Shown here: positions 16,329 to 24,302 of the stretch, one piece after another
How the letters are laid out: the number at the start of each line of letters is the position of its first letter
Position numbering within the stretch: the first letter of the stretch is position 1
Origin: Candidatus Binatia bacterium
GTDB taxonomy: Bacteria; Desulfobacterota; Binatia; UBA9968; JAJDTQ01
Direction: 5' to 3'
Assembly: GCA_022823055.1 (NCBI GenBank)
Contig: JAJDXX010000011.1
Coordinates: 1-42,883 of the forward strand
Length of the DNA: 42,883 nucleotides
The notes under the pieces: model-generated
Databases searched by the model: none
What the model saw: the letters and a program-made list of their open reading frames with translations, nothing else
Told to the model about the DNA's origin: nothing
Position numbers and translations under genes: made by a program

Positions 16329-17216
16329 TCAGCCGCCGTGACTGAGCACCCAGACCCCGCCGACGATGAAGGCCGCGGCCAGCCCGTCCCGTGGCGTCAC
16401 GGTCTCCAAGGCCCTGAGGGTGAAGTGCGACAGTGCGAAGGTGATAAGCGGGGAGATGCGCCAGATGGGCGCCACCAGGACCGCGGGGGCCAGCAAGAGC
16501 GCGTTGTAGGTGCAGAGCGAAGCGAGGGCTTCCGTAACGCCGGCGATGGCGAAGAGCACCCCGCTCTTGAGCGGCACCCGCTCCTGCCGCCAGGCATGGA
16601 TCCCCAGCCAGGGACCGGCCGTGAACAGCAGCACCGTGGCGGTCATGTGGTTGATCAGGGTCGCTAAGGCTGGCACCTCGGCGATCAACAACCCCCACTT
16701 CTTGAAGATCGGATTGATCCCGAAGGCCAACGAGGACAACAGCGGGTACATGAAGTAGACCAGCCGGTTGGGGGCGCCCTCCCCTTCGAGCGGACTCACC
16801 GTCAGGAGCAGCACACCAGCCACGATCACCACCACCCCGGTAAAGATCTCCCAGCCCACCTGCTCGCTCAGGAACATCCATCCGAGCAGCACGGTGATGA
16901 GCGGCGAGGAGTTCTTCACCGTCACCGACTTCGACGCTCCGACGCTGTCGATGCCCAGGTTAAGAAAGACCTTCCCCAAGCAGGCGGCCACGCCGGTGAG
17001 CGCGAAGGACAGCACCGGGGGCCAATCCAGCGTCACGAACTCCCCGCGCCACGCAGTCGCCGCGACCAGGGTCGCCAGGGACCAGTACTGGGTCCAGAGC
17101 GTCGCCATGGTGACGTTCGACTCCGCCATGCCCTTCTTGATCAGGGTGGGGACCACGCCCCAGATGATGCCGGCGGCGAGGGCGTAGAGGATGGCCAAGG
17201 TGAGGTCGTCGATCAT
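16329..17216 (-). CDS. EamA/DMT-family transporter
   Basis: A 295-residue inner-membrane protein with about ten hydrophobic segments in two EamA-type halves, the standard drug/metabolite transporter layout. The start at 17216 (MIDDLTLAILYALAAG) puts the first membrane helix at the N-terminus as in the family; an in-frame start at 17351 would add 45 mostly polar residues and would lie upstream of the promoter-like site at 17265-17293. The substrate is unknown. It is divergent from the gene at 17445. Its 3' end is 9 nt from the toxin-antitoxin promoter, and its upstream region carries a degenerate copy of that operator pair. Confidence 0.85.
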   Translation of the reverse strand: MIDDLTLAILYALAAGIIWGVVPTLIKKGMAESNVTMATLWTQYWSLATLVAATAWRGEFVTLDWPPVLSFALTGVAACLGKVFLNLGIDSVGASKSVTVKNSSPLITVLLGWMFLSEQVGWEIFTGVVVIVAGVLLLTVSPLEGEGAPNRLVYFMYPLLSSLAFGINPIFKKWGLLIAEVPALATLINHMTATVLLFTAGPWLGIHAWRQERVPLKSGVLFAIAGVTEALASLCTYNALLLAPAVLVAPIWRISPLITFALSHFTLRALETVTPRDGLAAAFIVGGVWVLSHGG

Positions 17217-17264
17217 GGAAGAGGCTGGGCGCGCCGCTGGAGGCACGCAAGCGCGGGCAGTCTG

Positions 17265-17293
17265 GAGATAGAACAAGTCCGCGACTAAATCAA
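17265..17293 (-). promoter_or_regulatory. Promoter/operator-like site resembling the toxin-antitoxin operator
   Basis: On the minus strand: TTGATT, a 17-nt spacer, TATCTC. The spacer region contains GATTTAGTC and GACTTGTTC separated by 3 bp, matching the toxin-antitoxin operator palindrome (GACTTAGTC) at 8 and 7 of 9 positions with the same 12-bp period. It would give a leader of about 40 nt to the EamA ATG at 17216. The -10 box is weak, so promoter activity is less sure than the resemblance. Confidence 0.45.
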
Positions 17294-17344
17294 TTGACTC
17301 GCGCGGTAAAGATCGGCTCCCGGGGTCGGCCGGCCGGCTCCAAG

Positions 17345-17373
17345 TTGACACCCCCGGAGCCTGCGGGCATCAT
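17345..17373 (+). promoter_or_regulatory. Sigma-70-type promoter for the plus-strand gene at 17445
   Basis: A perfect TTGACA (17345-17350), a 17-nt spacer and CATCAT (17368-17373). Predicted start is near 17380, giving a 65-nt leader with AAGGAG before the ATG at 17445. The same TTGACA-N17-CATCATTC arrangement precedes the dioxygenase gene at 24303. Confidence 0.6.
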
Positions 17374-17444
17374 TCTGGAAACCGGCACACTCCGTATCGG
17401 AACATCCCAAGTATCGAACACGCTGAAGGAGCCGTGAACCAACC

Positions 17445-18905
17445 ATGAGCGATGTCCATTTTGTCGACACCACCGTGCGCGACGGCAACCAGAGCCTGTG
17501 GGCGCTGAACATGCGCACCGACGCCATGCTGGCGGTGGCGGAGCACATCGACGAGGCCGGCTTCGAGTCGGCGGAGTTCTTCGTCACGGTGATGTTCAAG
17601 AAGCTGGTGCGCGAGCAGAAGGAGGACGCCTGGGACTGGTTCCGGCTGGGCACCAAACGGTTCCGCAAGACGCCGCTCCGGCTCCACGGCGGGCTCAAGC
17701 TCATCGAGAAGATCCCGGTGTGCGTGTTCGAGCTGATGATCGAGCGCATCATGGACTATGGCATCACCCTCACGCGAACTTCCAACTCCTGGAACAACTA
17801 CGACGAGTTCGACGTGGAGAAGACCGGGCTCAAGAAGCTCGGCATGGACACCGTGGTGAACCTCATCTACTCGGTGTCGCCGCGCCACACCGACGAGTAC
17901 TACGCGCAAAAGGCGCGTGAGGCGGCGGCCATCAACCCGGTGCGCATCTGCTTCAAGGACGTGGGCGGGCTCCTGACCCTGGAGCGGGCGCGCACGCTGA
18001 TCCCCATCGTGCTGGAGAACATCGGCGACACGCCGGTGGAGTTCCACGCCCACTGCAACAACGGACTGGCGCCCCTGTGCTACCTGGAGGCCGTGGACAT
18101 GGGCTTGACCACGCTGCACACGGGTATCCCGCCACTGGCCAACGGCTCGGCCCAGCCCTCCATCTTCAACGTGGCACGGAACCTGCGAGCCATGGGGCAC
18201 AACCCGCTCATCAACGAGGAGGTGCTGCGGCCGGTGACCGAGAAGCTCCACTACATCGCCAAGCGGGACAACCTGCCGGTGGGACGGGTGGTGGAGTACG
18301 ACGAGTCCCAGTACACGCATCAGGTGCCCGGCGGCATGATCTCCAACTTCCGCCACCAGCTCGCGCTCATCGACAAGCGCGACAAGCTCGACGCGATCCT
18401 GGAGGAGTGCGTGCAAGTGCGCAAGGAGTGGGGCTATCCCATCATGGTGACGCCGCTGTCCCAGTTCGTGGGTACGCAGGCGGCCATCAACGTCATCTGC
18501 GGCGAGCGCTACAAGGAGGTCACCGACCAAGCCATCCAGTACGCCCTGGGCTACTGGGGCAAAGAAGGCGCGGAGTACATGGACCCGGAGGTGAAGGACA
18601 AGATCCTGGGCCGCCCGCGCGCCAGGGAGTGGGAGCACTGGGAGTTGCCGACTCCGTCGATCCAGGAGGTGCGCCGGCAGATCGGCGCGACACACCTGTC
18701 CGACGAGGAGTTCCTGCTCTGGGTCTTCGCCGGCGAGGAGGCGGTGAAGGCGCTGCCCGACGGCGGCCGGCCCAAGGAGTACCTGAGCGCGAGCACCCCG
18801 CTGGTCCGGCTGGTGGGCGAGCTGACGCGCCAGGAAAAGGCCAACCACATCTACATCCGCAAACCGGACTTCTCGCTGACCCTCGGCCGGGCCGGCGCAG
18901 ATTGA
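17445..18905 (+). CDS. Carboxyltransferase-domain (HMGL-like) protein resembling pyruvate carboxylase subunit B
   Basis: A 486-residue protein with the carboxyltransferase fold of oxaloacetate decarboxylase alpha / transcarboxylase 5S / pyruvate carboxylase B. It opens with VDTTVRDGNQS (Arg12, Asp13 near the metal site); Lys171 in ICFKDVGGLL corresponds to the carbamylated lysine, and His201/His203 in HAHCNNG are the metal histidines (usual motif HTHDTSG, so diverged). Residues 300-480 match the conserved PycB extension. There is no C-terminal biotinyl domain (no MKM-type lysine), and no biotin carboxylase or carrier nearby, so either partners are encoded elsewhere or the reaction has changed. 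Promoter at 17345-17373. Confidence 0.8.
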   Translation: MSDVHFVDTTVRDGNQSLWALNMRTDAMLAVAEHIDEAGFESAEFFVTVMFKKLVREQKEDAWDWFRLGTKRFRKTPLRLHGGLKLIEKIPVCVFELMIERIMDYGITLTRTSNSWNNYDEFDVEKTGLKKLGMDTVVNLIYSVSPRHTDEYYAQKAREAAAINPVRICFKDVGGLLTLERARTLIPIVLENIGDTPVEFHAHCNNGLAPLCYLEAVDMGLTTLHTGIPPLANGSAQPSIFNVARNLRAMGHNPLINEEVLRPVTEKLHYIAKRDNLPVGRVVEYDESQYTHQVPGGMISNFRHQLALIDKRDKLDAILEECVQVRKEWGYPIMVTPLSQFVGTQAAINVICGERYKEVTDQAIQYALGYWGKEGAEYMDPEVKDKILGRPRAREWEHWELPTPSIQEVRRQIGATHLSDEEFLLWVFAGEEAVKALPDGGRPKEYLSASTPLVRLVGELTRQEKANHIYIRKPDFSLTLGRAGAD

Positions 18906-18928
18906 CACGCTGCCGCCGATCGGATAAT
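18902..18928 (+). promoter_or_regulatory. Promoter-like site overlapping the stop of the carboxyltransferase gene
   Basis: TTGACA at 18902-18907 includes the TGA stop of the preceding gene; GATAAT follows after 15 nt, or TAATCC after 17 nt. It could give the amidohydrolase pair at 18990 and 20120 its own transcript. Confidence 0.4.
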
Positions 18929-18989
18929 CCCGAAAGACGGCAATCCACGGCCCGCGACCGCTCCATTTCACCTTCAGGGAGGGAACGCA

Positions 18990-20102
18990 GTGACCTCAAC
19001 CAATCCCCGACGCATCATCGACGGCGACGGCCACGTGGTCGAAGACATCGCGGCCATCATCGCCAACATGCCGCCGGAGTACACCGGCAAGACGTTCTCG
19101 TCGGCGCGCGCCCGCAGCCCGTTTCCGCCCATCGACCACCTGCACTCGGCCAACCGGCACTTCGTACCGGAAGGGGCCTTCGCCAACGTGGGTCCGGAAG
19201 GCTGGGAGGTGTTCCTGGAGGACGTGCGCATCGACGCCACCGTGCTCTACACGAGCGCCGGGCTGGCCTTCGGCAAGATCGTGAGCCGGGACTGGGCCAT
19301 CGAGCTGGCGCGGGCCTACAACAACTGGATCCACGAGACCTACGTCGCCCGGAGCCCGCGCTTCCAGGCCATGGGGCTGCTCCCGCTGCAGGAGCCCAGG
19401 GCCGCGGTCGAGGAACTGCGGCGCATGGTCACGGAGCTGGGCCTGTGCGGCGCCATGCTGCCGTCCACCGGCGCCAACATGCCGCACCTGGGCTCGGAGC
19501 GCTACTGGCCCATCTACGAAGAGGCGGAGCGTCTGGGCTGCGCCGTCGGCATCCACGGCGGCGCCCACGAGGGCATGCTTATGGACGACATGACGCCGTA
19601 CGCGCCGGTGAACGCCCTGGGACACCCCATGGGGCAGATGGTCTGCTTCGCCGGCATCATCTTCAACGGCGTCCTGGACAAGTTCCCGGGGCTGCGCATC
19701 GGCTTCCTGGAGGCGGGCTGCGCCTGGCTCCTCACCTGCCTGGAACGGTTCACCGGCTCCTGGGCGAGCCACGTGCAGTACGACCCGCGCGGACGCTTCC
19801 TCAAGCTCGACGACGGCATGGGCATCACCGACTACGTCTGCCGCCACATCGACGAGGACCGCATCTTCGTGGGCGTGGAGGGCGATGAGCTGTCCATCGC
19901 CGAGGCGGTGCGCGTGGTGGGCAACAAGCCGTTCCTGTTCTCGTCCGACTACCCCCACGAGGTGGACGCGGCCACCTGCAAGCACGAGCTGCAGGAGCTG
20001 GAGGAGAACAAGGAGCTGAGCGACGACGACAAGGACGCCATCCTCTTCCGCAACGCCCAGCGGTTCTACCGGCTGGGCGAGGGCGCGGCACAGAGGGCGT
20101 AG
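18990..20102 (+). CDS. Amidohydrolase-family (Amidohydro_2) metal-dependent hydrolase, first of a tandem pair
   Basis: A 370-residue TIM-barrel hydrolase of the amidohydrolase-2 (PF04909, ACMSD-like) superfamily. The N-terminal metal motif is DGDGHVVED (Asp13, His15; DxH replaces the classical HxH), with GIHGGAH (His189), FLEAGCAW (Glu241) and SSDYPHE (Asp320) at the other ligand positions. Members hydrolyse or decarboxylate ring-cleavage products and aromatic acids; the substrate here is unknown. GTG start with GGGAGGG upstream. It is followed after 17 nt by a close paralogue. Confidence 0.87.
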   Translation: MTSTNPRRIIDGDGHVVEDIAAIIANMPPEYTGKTFSSARARSPFPPIDHLHSANRHFVPEGAFANVGPEGWEVFLEDVRIDATVLYTSAGLAFGKIVSRDWAIELARAYNNWIHETYVARSPRFQAMGLLPLQEPRAAVEELRRMVTELGLCGAMLPSTGANMPHLGSERYWPIYEEAERLGCAVGIHGGAHEGMLMDDMTPYAPVNALGHPMGQMVCFAGIIFNGVLDKFPGLRIGFLEAGCAWLLTCLERFTGSWASHVQYDPRGRFLKLDDGMGITDYVCRHIDEDRIFVGVEGDELSIAEAVRVVGNKPFLFSSDYPHEVDAATCKHELQELEENKELSDDDKDAILFRNAQRFYRLGEGAAQRA

Positions 20103-20119
20103 GCACAGGGAGGCCAACC

Positions 20120-21208
20120 GTGAGCACGTTGCAAGATCGTACGGTCGTGGACGGCGACGGCCACGTGGTGGAGGACCACGAGGCCATCTGGCGGCGCATG
20201 CCGGAGGACTATCGGGTCAGCAACTGGTCGGGGCGCAGTCCCTTCGGACCCAACGACCACCTGCACGCGACCAACCGTCACTTCGTCCCCGAGGGAGCGT
20301 TCGCCAAGGTGGGACGCGACGGATGGATCGAGTTCCTGGAGGACGTGGGCGTCGAAAGCACGGTGCTCTACCCGACCAACGGACTCACCCTCGGCCGGGT
20401 TGTCAGCCGCGACTGGGCCATCGAGCTGTCGCGCGCCTACAACGACTGGATTCACGACGAGTACACCGCCCGGAGCCCGCGTTTCCAGGCCGTTGGGATG
20501 ATCCCGCTGCAGGAGCCGGACGAGGCCGCGGCGGAGCTGCGGCGCATCGTCGAGGAGCTTCACTTCGCCGGCGCCATGCTGCCCGGGACCGGTGCAAGCC
20601 AGCTTCAGAACCACCTGGGGGACGAGCGCTACTGGCCCATCTACGCGGAGGCGGACCGCCTCGGCTGCGCCCTGGGCATCCACGGCGGCGTGCACGACAA
20701 CATGGGCCTGGACGACATGAGCCCGTACGCGCCGGTGAACGCCCTGGGGCACCCGTTCGGGCAGATGGTCAACTTCGCCGGAATCGTCTTCAACGGCGTG
20801 CTCGACCGCTACCCCAACGCCCGCTTCGGCTTCCTGGAGGCCGGGGCCGCGTGGTTCGTCAACTGCCTGGAACGCTTCGAGCGCTCCTGGAGCAGCCACA
20901 TCCAGTACGATCCCAACGGCCGTTTCCTCCAGCTCAAGGACAACGAATCCGTCACGGACTATGTCCTCAAGCACGTAGACGCCGGCCGGATCTTCATAGG
21001 CGTGGAGGGTGACGAGCTGACCCTGCCCTTCGCGGTGCGCATCGCGGGCAACAAGCCGTTCCTCTACTCTTCCGACTTCCCTCACGAGGTGAACCACGCC
21101 ACCGCGAAGGAAGAGATCCAGGAACTGCGGGAGAACCCCCGGCTCACGGACGACGACAAGGCGGCGATCCTGCACGGCAACGCCCGGCGTTTCTACCAAC
21201 TCGGATAG
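20120..21208 (+). CDS. Amidohydrolase-family (Amidohydro_2) metal-dependent hydrolase, second of a tandem pair
   Basis: A 362-residue paralogue of the preceding protein, more than half identical by eye, with identical long blocks (RHFVPEGAFA, NALGHP, VEGDEL) and the same ligands: VDGDGHVVED, GIHGGVH, FLEAGAAW and SSDFPHE. GTG start with AGGGAGG upstream. The change from HGGAHEGML to HGGVHDNMG next to the metal site, and a short insertion (SQLQN) near residue 165, suggest related but non-identical substrates. An MFS transporter follows 21 nt downstream, a plausible importer for the substrate. Confidence 0.87.
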   Translation: MSTLQDRTVVDGDGHVVEDHEAIWRRMPEDYRVSNWSGRSPFGPNDHLHATNRHFVPEGAFAKVGRDGWIEFLEDVGVESTVLYPTNGLTLGRVVSRDWAIELSRAYNDWIHDEYTARSPRFQAVGMIPLQEPDEAAAELRRIVEELHFAGAMLPGTGASQLQNHLGDERYWPIYAEADRLGCALGIHGGVHDNMGLDDMSPYAPVNALGHPFGQMVNFAGIVFNGVLDRYPNARFGFLEAGAAWFVNCLERFERSWSSHIQYDPNGRFLQLKDNESVTDYVLKHVDAGRIFIGVEGDELTLPFAVRIAGNKPFLYSSDFPHEVNHATAKEEIQELRENPRLTDDDKAAILHGNARRFYQLG

Positions 21209-21229
21209 GGTGGCGCCGGCCTTCCCACC

Positions 21230-22507
21230 GTGACGCAGCGACGCCCTCCCCTCTCGGTCCCCTTCTTCTACGGCTGGGTCGTCGTGGCGCTGACCTTCTG
21301 CGTCAACCTCACGGCCGCCGGCACCCGCTCCGCCGCCACGCTGCTGATCAAGCCGCTGGAAGCCGAGTTCGGCTGGAGCCGTACCCTGGTTTCCGTGCCG
21401 GGCGCCATGAACCTCCTCCTGTTCGGTATCGGCGCACCGTTGGCGGGCTGGCTGGTGGACCGCTACGGCTCGCGCCGGGTGGTGTACTATTCGCTGGCCA
21501 TGGTGACGGTGGGGCTGGCGGCGACGGCGTTCATCCAGCAATGGTGGCAGCTCCTGTTCTTCTGGGGCCTGGTGGTGGGCATCGGCACCAGCGCCACCCC
21601 GGTGCTCGCGGCGTCGGTGGCCAACCACTGGTTCGTGCGGCACCGCGGCGTCACCATCGGCATCCTCACCAACGGCAACGCCGCCGGACAGATGGTCTTT
21701 CTGCCGCTGCTCACTATCATCATCGCCGCCTCCGGCTGGCGCGGCAGCATGCTGTTCCTCGGCGCCATCGCCTTCGGCCTGATGATACTGGTGTCCATGT
21801 GGATGCGCGATGAACCGGCCGACGTGGGCCTGGAACCCCTGGGGCAGCACGACACCGGCAGCGTCGCCGCGGCCGCCCGGCGCGACGTGCCAGCCTCGGC
21901 CACCCCGGTGCGTGACGCCTTCCGCAGCTCCACCTTCTGGCTCTTGAGCGCCGGCTTCTTCGTCTGCGGCGTCACCGCCAACGGGCTCATCGGCCTGCAC
22001 CTGATACCCCACGTCGTCGAAGACCTCGGCATCGCGGCGGTGGTCGCCAGCCTCATCGTGGGAGTCATGGGGGGCATCAGCTTCATCGGCACCATCGGCG
22101 CCGGCTGGCTGGTGGACCGGGTGGACGCGCGCAAGGTCCTGGCCCTGGCCTACTTCCTGCGCGGCTGTGCGCTGTTCCTGCTGCCCTTCGTCGACAGCCT
22201 GCCGGGATTGATCCTGTTCGCCACGGTGTACGGCATCGACTGGTACGCCACTGGCCCCGCCACGACCGCCATCGCCGCGGACACCTTCGGCCGGCACGCG
22301 GTGGCGCGCATCTTCGGCTGGATCTTCCTGGCGCATCAGCTAGGCGCCGCCTCCGCGGGCAATATCGCCGGCGTGGTGTACGATGTCTTCGGCGAGTACC
22401 AGTATGCGTTCCTCGCCGGCGCCACCATGGCGCTCATCGCCGCCGCATTGGTGTTGCAGATCACACCGCGAACGGCCAATCTGACACCGGCGGCGGGTAC
22501 CGCGTAA
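21230..22507 (+). CDS. MFS transporter (monocarboxylate/OxlT-like)
   Basis: A 425-residue major facilitator with about 12 membrane helices. LAGWLVDRYGSRRV (about residues 67-80) is the loop 2-3 motif of MFS proteins, and GAGWLVDRVDARKV repeats it in the second half. The opening FYGWVVVALTFCVN and the tryptophan-rich helix 4 region resemble the oxalate/formate and monocarboxylate branch. GTG start close behind the second amidohydrolase, so it is probably co-transcribed and carries a related organic acid; this is inference from position. Confidence 0.87.
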   Translation: MTQRRPPLSVPFFYGWVVVALTFCVNLTAAGTRSAATLLIKPLEAEFGWSRTLVSVPGAMNLLLFGIGAPLAGWLVDRYGSRRVVYYSLAMVTVGLAATAFIQQWWQLLFFWGLVVGIGTSATPVLAASVANHWFVRHRGVTIGILTNGNAAGQMVFLPLLTIIIAASGWRGSMLFLGAIAFGLMILVSMWMRDEPADVGLEPLGQHDTGSVAAAARRDVPASATPVRDAFRSSTFWLLSAGFFVCGVTANGLIGLHLIPHVVEDLGIAAVVASLIVGVMGGISFIGTIGAGWLVDRVDARKVLALAYFLRGCALFLLPFVDSLPGLILFATVYGIDWYATGPATTAIAADTFGRHAVARIFGWIFLAHQLGAASAGNIAGVVYDVFGEYQYAFLAGATMALIAAALVLQITPRTANLTPAAGTA

Positions 22508-22644
22508 CGGTCCACTGGGAACCGCGCGCACGGCGCCGCCGTCCCCGAGCCCCTCCAGCGGCTCTGACGCGCGTCGCAGACAGAAATCGAAGGACGCACT
22601 CGAAGCACACGATTCCAGGAAACACTCGGCAAACGGAGACTCTC

Positions 22645-23658
22645 ATGCAGCTACCACCCATCGCCGCCACCACCATCGGCAGCTTTCCCCGGCCCGGTTG
22701 GCTGGCCAGTGCCGTCCGCAGCACGGTCACCTTCAATCTGGAGGGAGACCTCTTGCAGGAAGGCCTGGATGACGCCACCACCCTCGCCATCCGCGGCCAG
22801 GAACTGGCTGGTCTCGACCTCGTCACCGACGGAGAGCAGCGCCGGCCCCACTTCATCGACCACGTCCTGAACTCCATGGAAGGCGTGGACACGGTGAACC
22901 GCGTGCCCAAGGGCTTGTACCGGCGGCGCGAGGAGGTACACCAGGTGCCGCGGGTGCACGGTCCGATCAGCCGGCGGGTCCCGGCCGTGGTGGAGGACCT
23001 GCGCTTCGCCAAGTCGCGCACGGACCGGCCCGTGAAGATGGCGGTGCCCGGACCCATGACGGTGGTCGACAGCACCCTGGACGAACACTACGGCGGGGAC
23101 GAGGCCGCCATGGCCATGGACGTGGCCGCGGTCCTGAACGCAGAGTTGCGAGACCTGCAGGCGGCCGGGGCGGACGTGGTCCAGATCGACGAGCCCGCCA
23201 TGACCCGCTACCACGAGAAGGTGGCCGACTACGGCGCCCGCGCCCTCGACCGCTGCATCGAGGGCATCACCATCCCCACCATCGTGCACCTGTGCTACGG
23301 CTATCCCGGCGGCAAGAGCCTGCAGCACGAGTACGAGTACCCCGAGCTTTTTCCGCTCTTGTTGAAAACCAACATCGGCGGATTGGCCGTGGAATTCGCG
23401 CGCAGCAACTACGACCCGGCCATCCTCGAACCGTGCAAGGAGCGCCTTGTCCTGTTCGGCGCCGTGGACCCCAGCGACACCCCCGTGCCCCCGGTGGACA
23501 CCGTGGTGACGCGCGTCCGCGACGCGCTCCGCTACCTCGACGCCGACAAGCTCCTGCTGGCCCCCGACTGCGGCCTCATGACCGTGAGCCGCGAACTGGC
23601 GTTCGCCAAGGCAAAGCTGCTGGCGGATGCCGCCGCAGAGTTGCGCCGGACGCTGTGA
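22645..23658 (+). CDS. MetE C-terminal-domain-like (cobalamin-independent methyltransferase family) protein
   Basis: A 337-residue single-barrel protein equal to the C-terminal catalytic domain of MetE. It opens TTIGSFPRP, has LVTDGEQRR (about residues 59-67), VVQIDEPA, HLCYG and PDCGL; the His and Cys of HLCYG, a central Glu and the Cys of PDCG correspond to the zinc/homocysteine ligands. The N-terminal MetE barrel is missing, as in many short MetE-like proteins of bacteria and archaea whose methyl donor may differ from methyl-tetrahydrofolate. GGAG precedes the ATG. The 137-nt gap before it shows no further feature. Confidence 0.85.
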   Translation: MQLPPIAATTIGSFPRPGWLASAVRSTVTFNLEGDLLQEGLDDATTLAIRGQELAGLDLVTDGEQRRPHFIDHVLNSMEGVDTVNRVPKGLYRRREEVHQVPRVHGPISRRVPAVVEDLRFAKSRTDRPVKMAVPGPMTVVDSTLDEHYGGDEAAMAMDVAAVLNAELRDLQAAGADVVQIDEPAMTRYHEKVADYGARALDRCIEGITIPTIVHLCYGYPGGKSLQHEYEYPELFPLLLKTNIGGLAVEFARSNYDPAILEPCKERLVLFGAVDPSDTPVPPVDTVVTRVRDALRYLDADKLLLAPDCGLMTVSRELAFAKAKLLADAAAELRRTL

Positions 23659-23725
23659 GGGCATCATCGGCAGATTCCGTGGCTCCCATTCCCATGCTTC
23701 AAACTCCCAGGAAGAACCTGTCCTG

Positions 23726-24232
23726 ATGTACCGAGCCGTCAGACTCCCGGACGACATCGCCGGCCGTCTCTACGTCGGCAGCATGCCCGGACGCTATGAG
23801 GTGTTCGATGAGGCGTGGCGCGCCATCATCGACCACGGCGTCACGCGCGTCATCTGCCTCGTCCCCCCGGAGGAACTGCGCGACAAGTCGCCGCTCTACG
23901 CCCGCGCCGTCGATGAAGCCAGGATGCCGTGGGTGCACGAGAGCTTTCCCATCGAGGACTTCGAGGCCCCCACCGACCGTGAAGCATTCTGGGCCATGGC
24001 CCGCAAGGCCGCCCGCCTGCTCGACGAAGGAGAGACCCTGCTGGTCCACTGTGCAGCCGGTATCGGCCGCACCGGCACCTTCTCCGTGTGCGTGCTGCTG
24101 GCCCTGGGCCTGGCCCCGGCAGCCGCGCGCGCGGCTGCGCGAAAGGTCGGCTCCGCCCCCGAGAACGCTGCCCAGGACGACGTGATCCGGTGGGCGGCGG
24201 GCCTGCTGAACGGGTCGGAAAAGGCGAGTTGA
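23726..24232 (+). CDS. Dual-specificity/tyrosine phosphatase-like protein
   Basis: A 168-residue cysteine-based phosphatase. The signature HCAAGIGRTG gives nucleophile Cys109 and Arg115, and Asp78 or Asp79 (PIEDFEAP) is placed to be the general acid. The ATG at 23726 is preceded by AGGAAG; an in-frame extension to 23627 overlaps the previous gene and is discarded. It is soluble with no signal peptide. The target could be a phosphoprotein, phosphoinositide or small phosphate ester; the sequence does not decide. Its TGA stop forms part of the promoter of the next gene. Confidence 0.85.
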   Translation: MYRAVRLPDDIAGRLYVGSMPGRYEVFDEAWRAIIDHGVTRVICLVPPEELRDKSPLYARAVDEARMPWVHESFPIEDFEAPTDREAFWAMARKAARLLDEGETLLVHCAAGIGRTGTFSVCVLLALGLAPAAARAAARKVGSAPENAAQDDVIRWAAGLLNGSEKAS

Positions 24233-24257
24233 CAGGTCCCAGGGCTCGGGGCATCAT
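24229..24257 (+). promoter_or_regulatory. Sigma-70-type promoter for the dioxygenase gene
   Basis: TTGACA (24229-24234, including the TGA of the phosphatase gene), a 17-nt spacer and CATCAT (24252-24257), followed by TC. Box sequences and spacing are the same as at 17345-17373. Confidence 0.6.
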
Positions 24258-24302
24258 TCAATCGTCCGGGATGGATATCGAGCTTCAAGGGAGGACATGA
24301 AG

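Noticed and set aside
16329..17351. N-terminally extended EamA start at 17351
   Set aside because: The extra 45 residues are polar and not membrane-like, and the promoter-like site at 17265-17293 would lie inside the coding region.
17370..18971. 533-codon minus-strand frame opposite the carboxyltransferase gene
   Set aside because: Antisense shadow with repetitive His/Val/Arg composition.
20066..22336. 756-codon minus-strand open frame opposite the amidohydrolases and MFS gene
   Set aside because: Its translation is low-complexity, rich in His, Gly, Arg and Gln with no recognisable domain, the pattern expected from antisense frames in GC-rich genes; the plus-strand genes have clear motifs.
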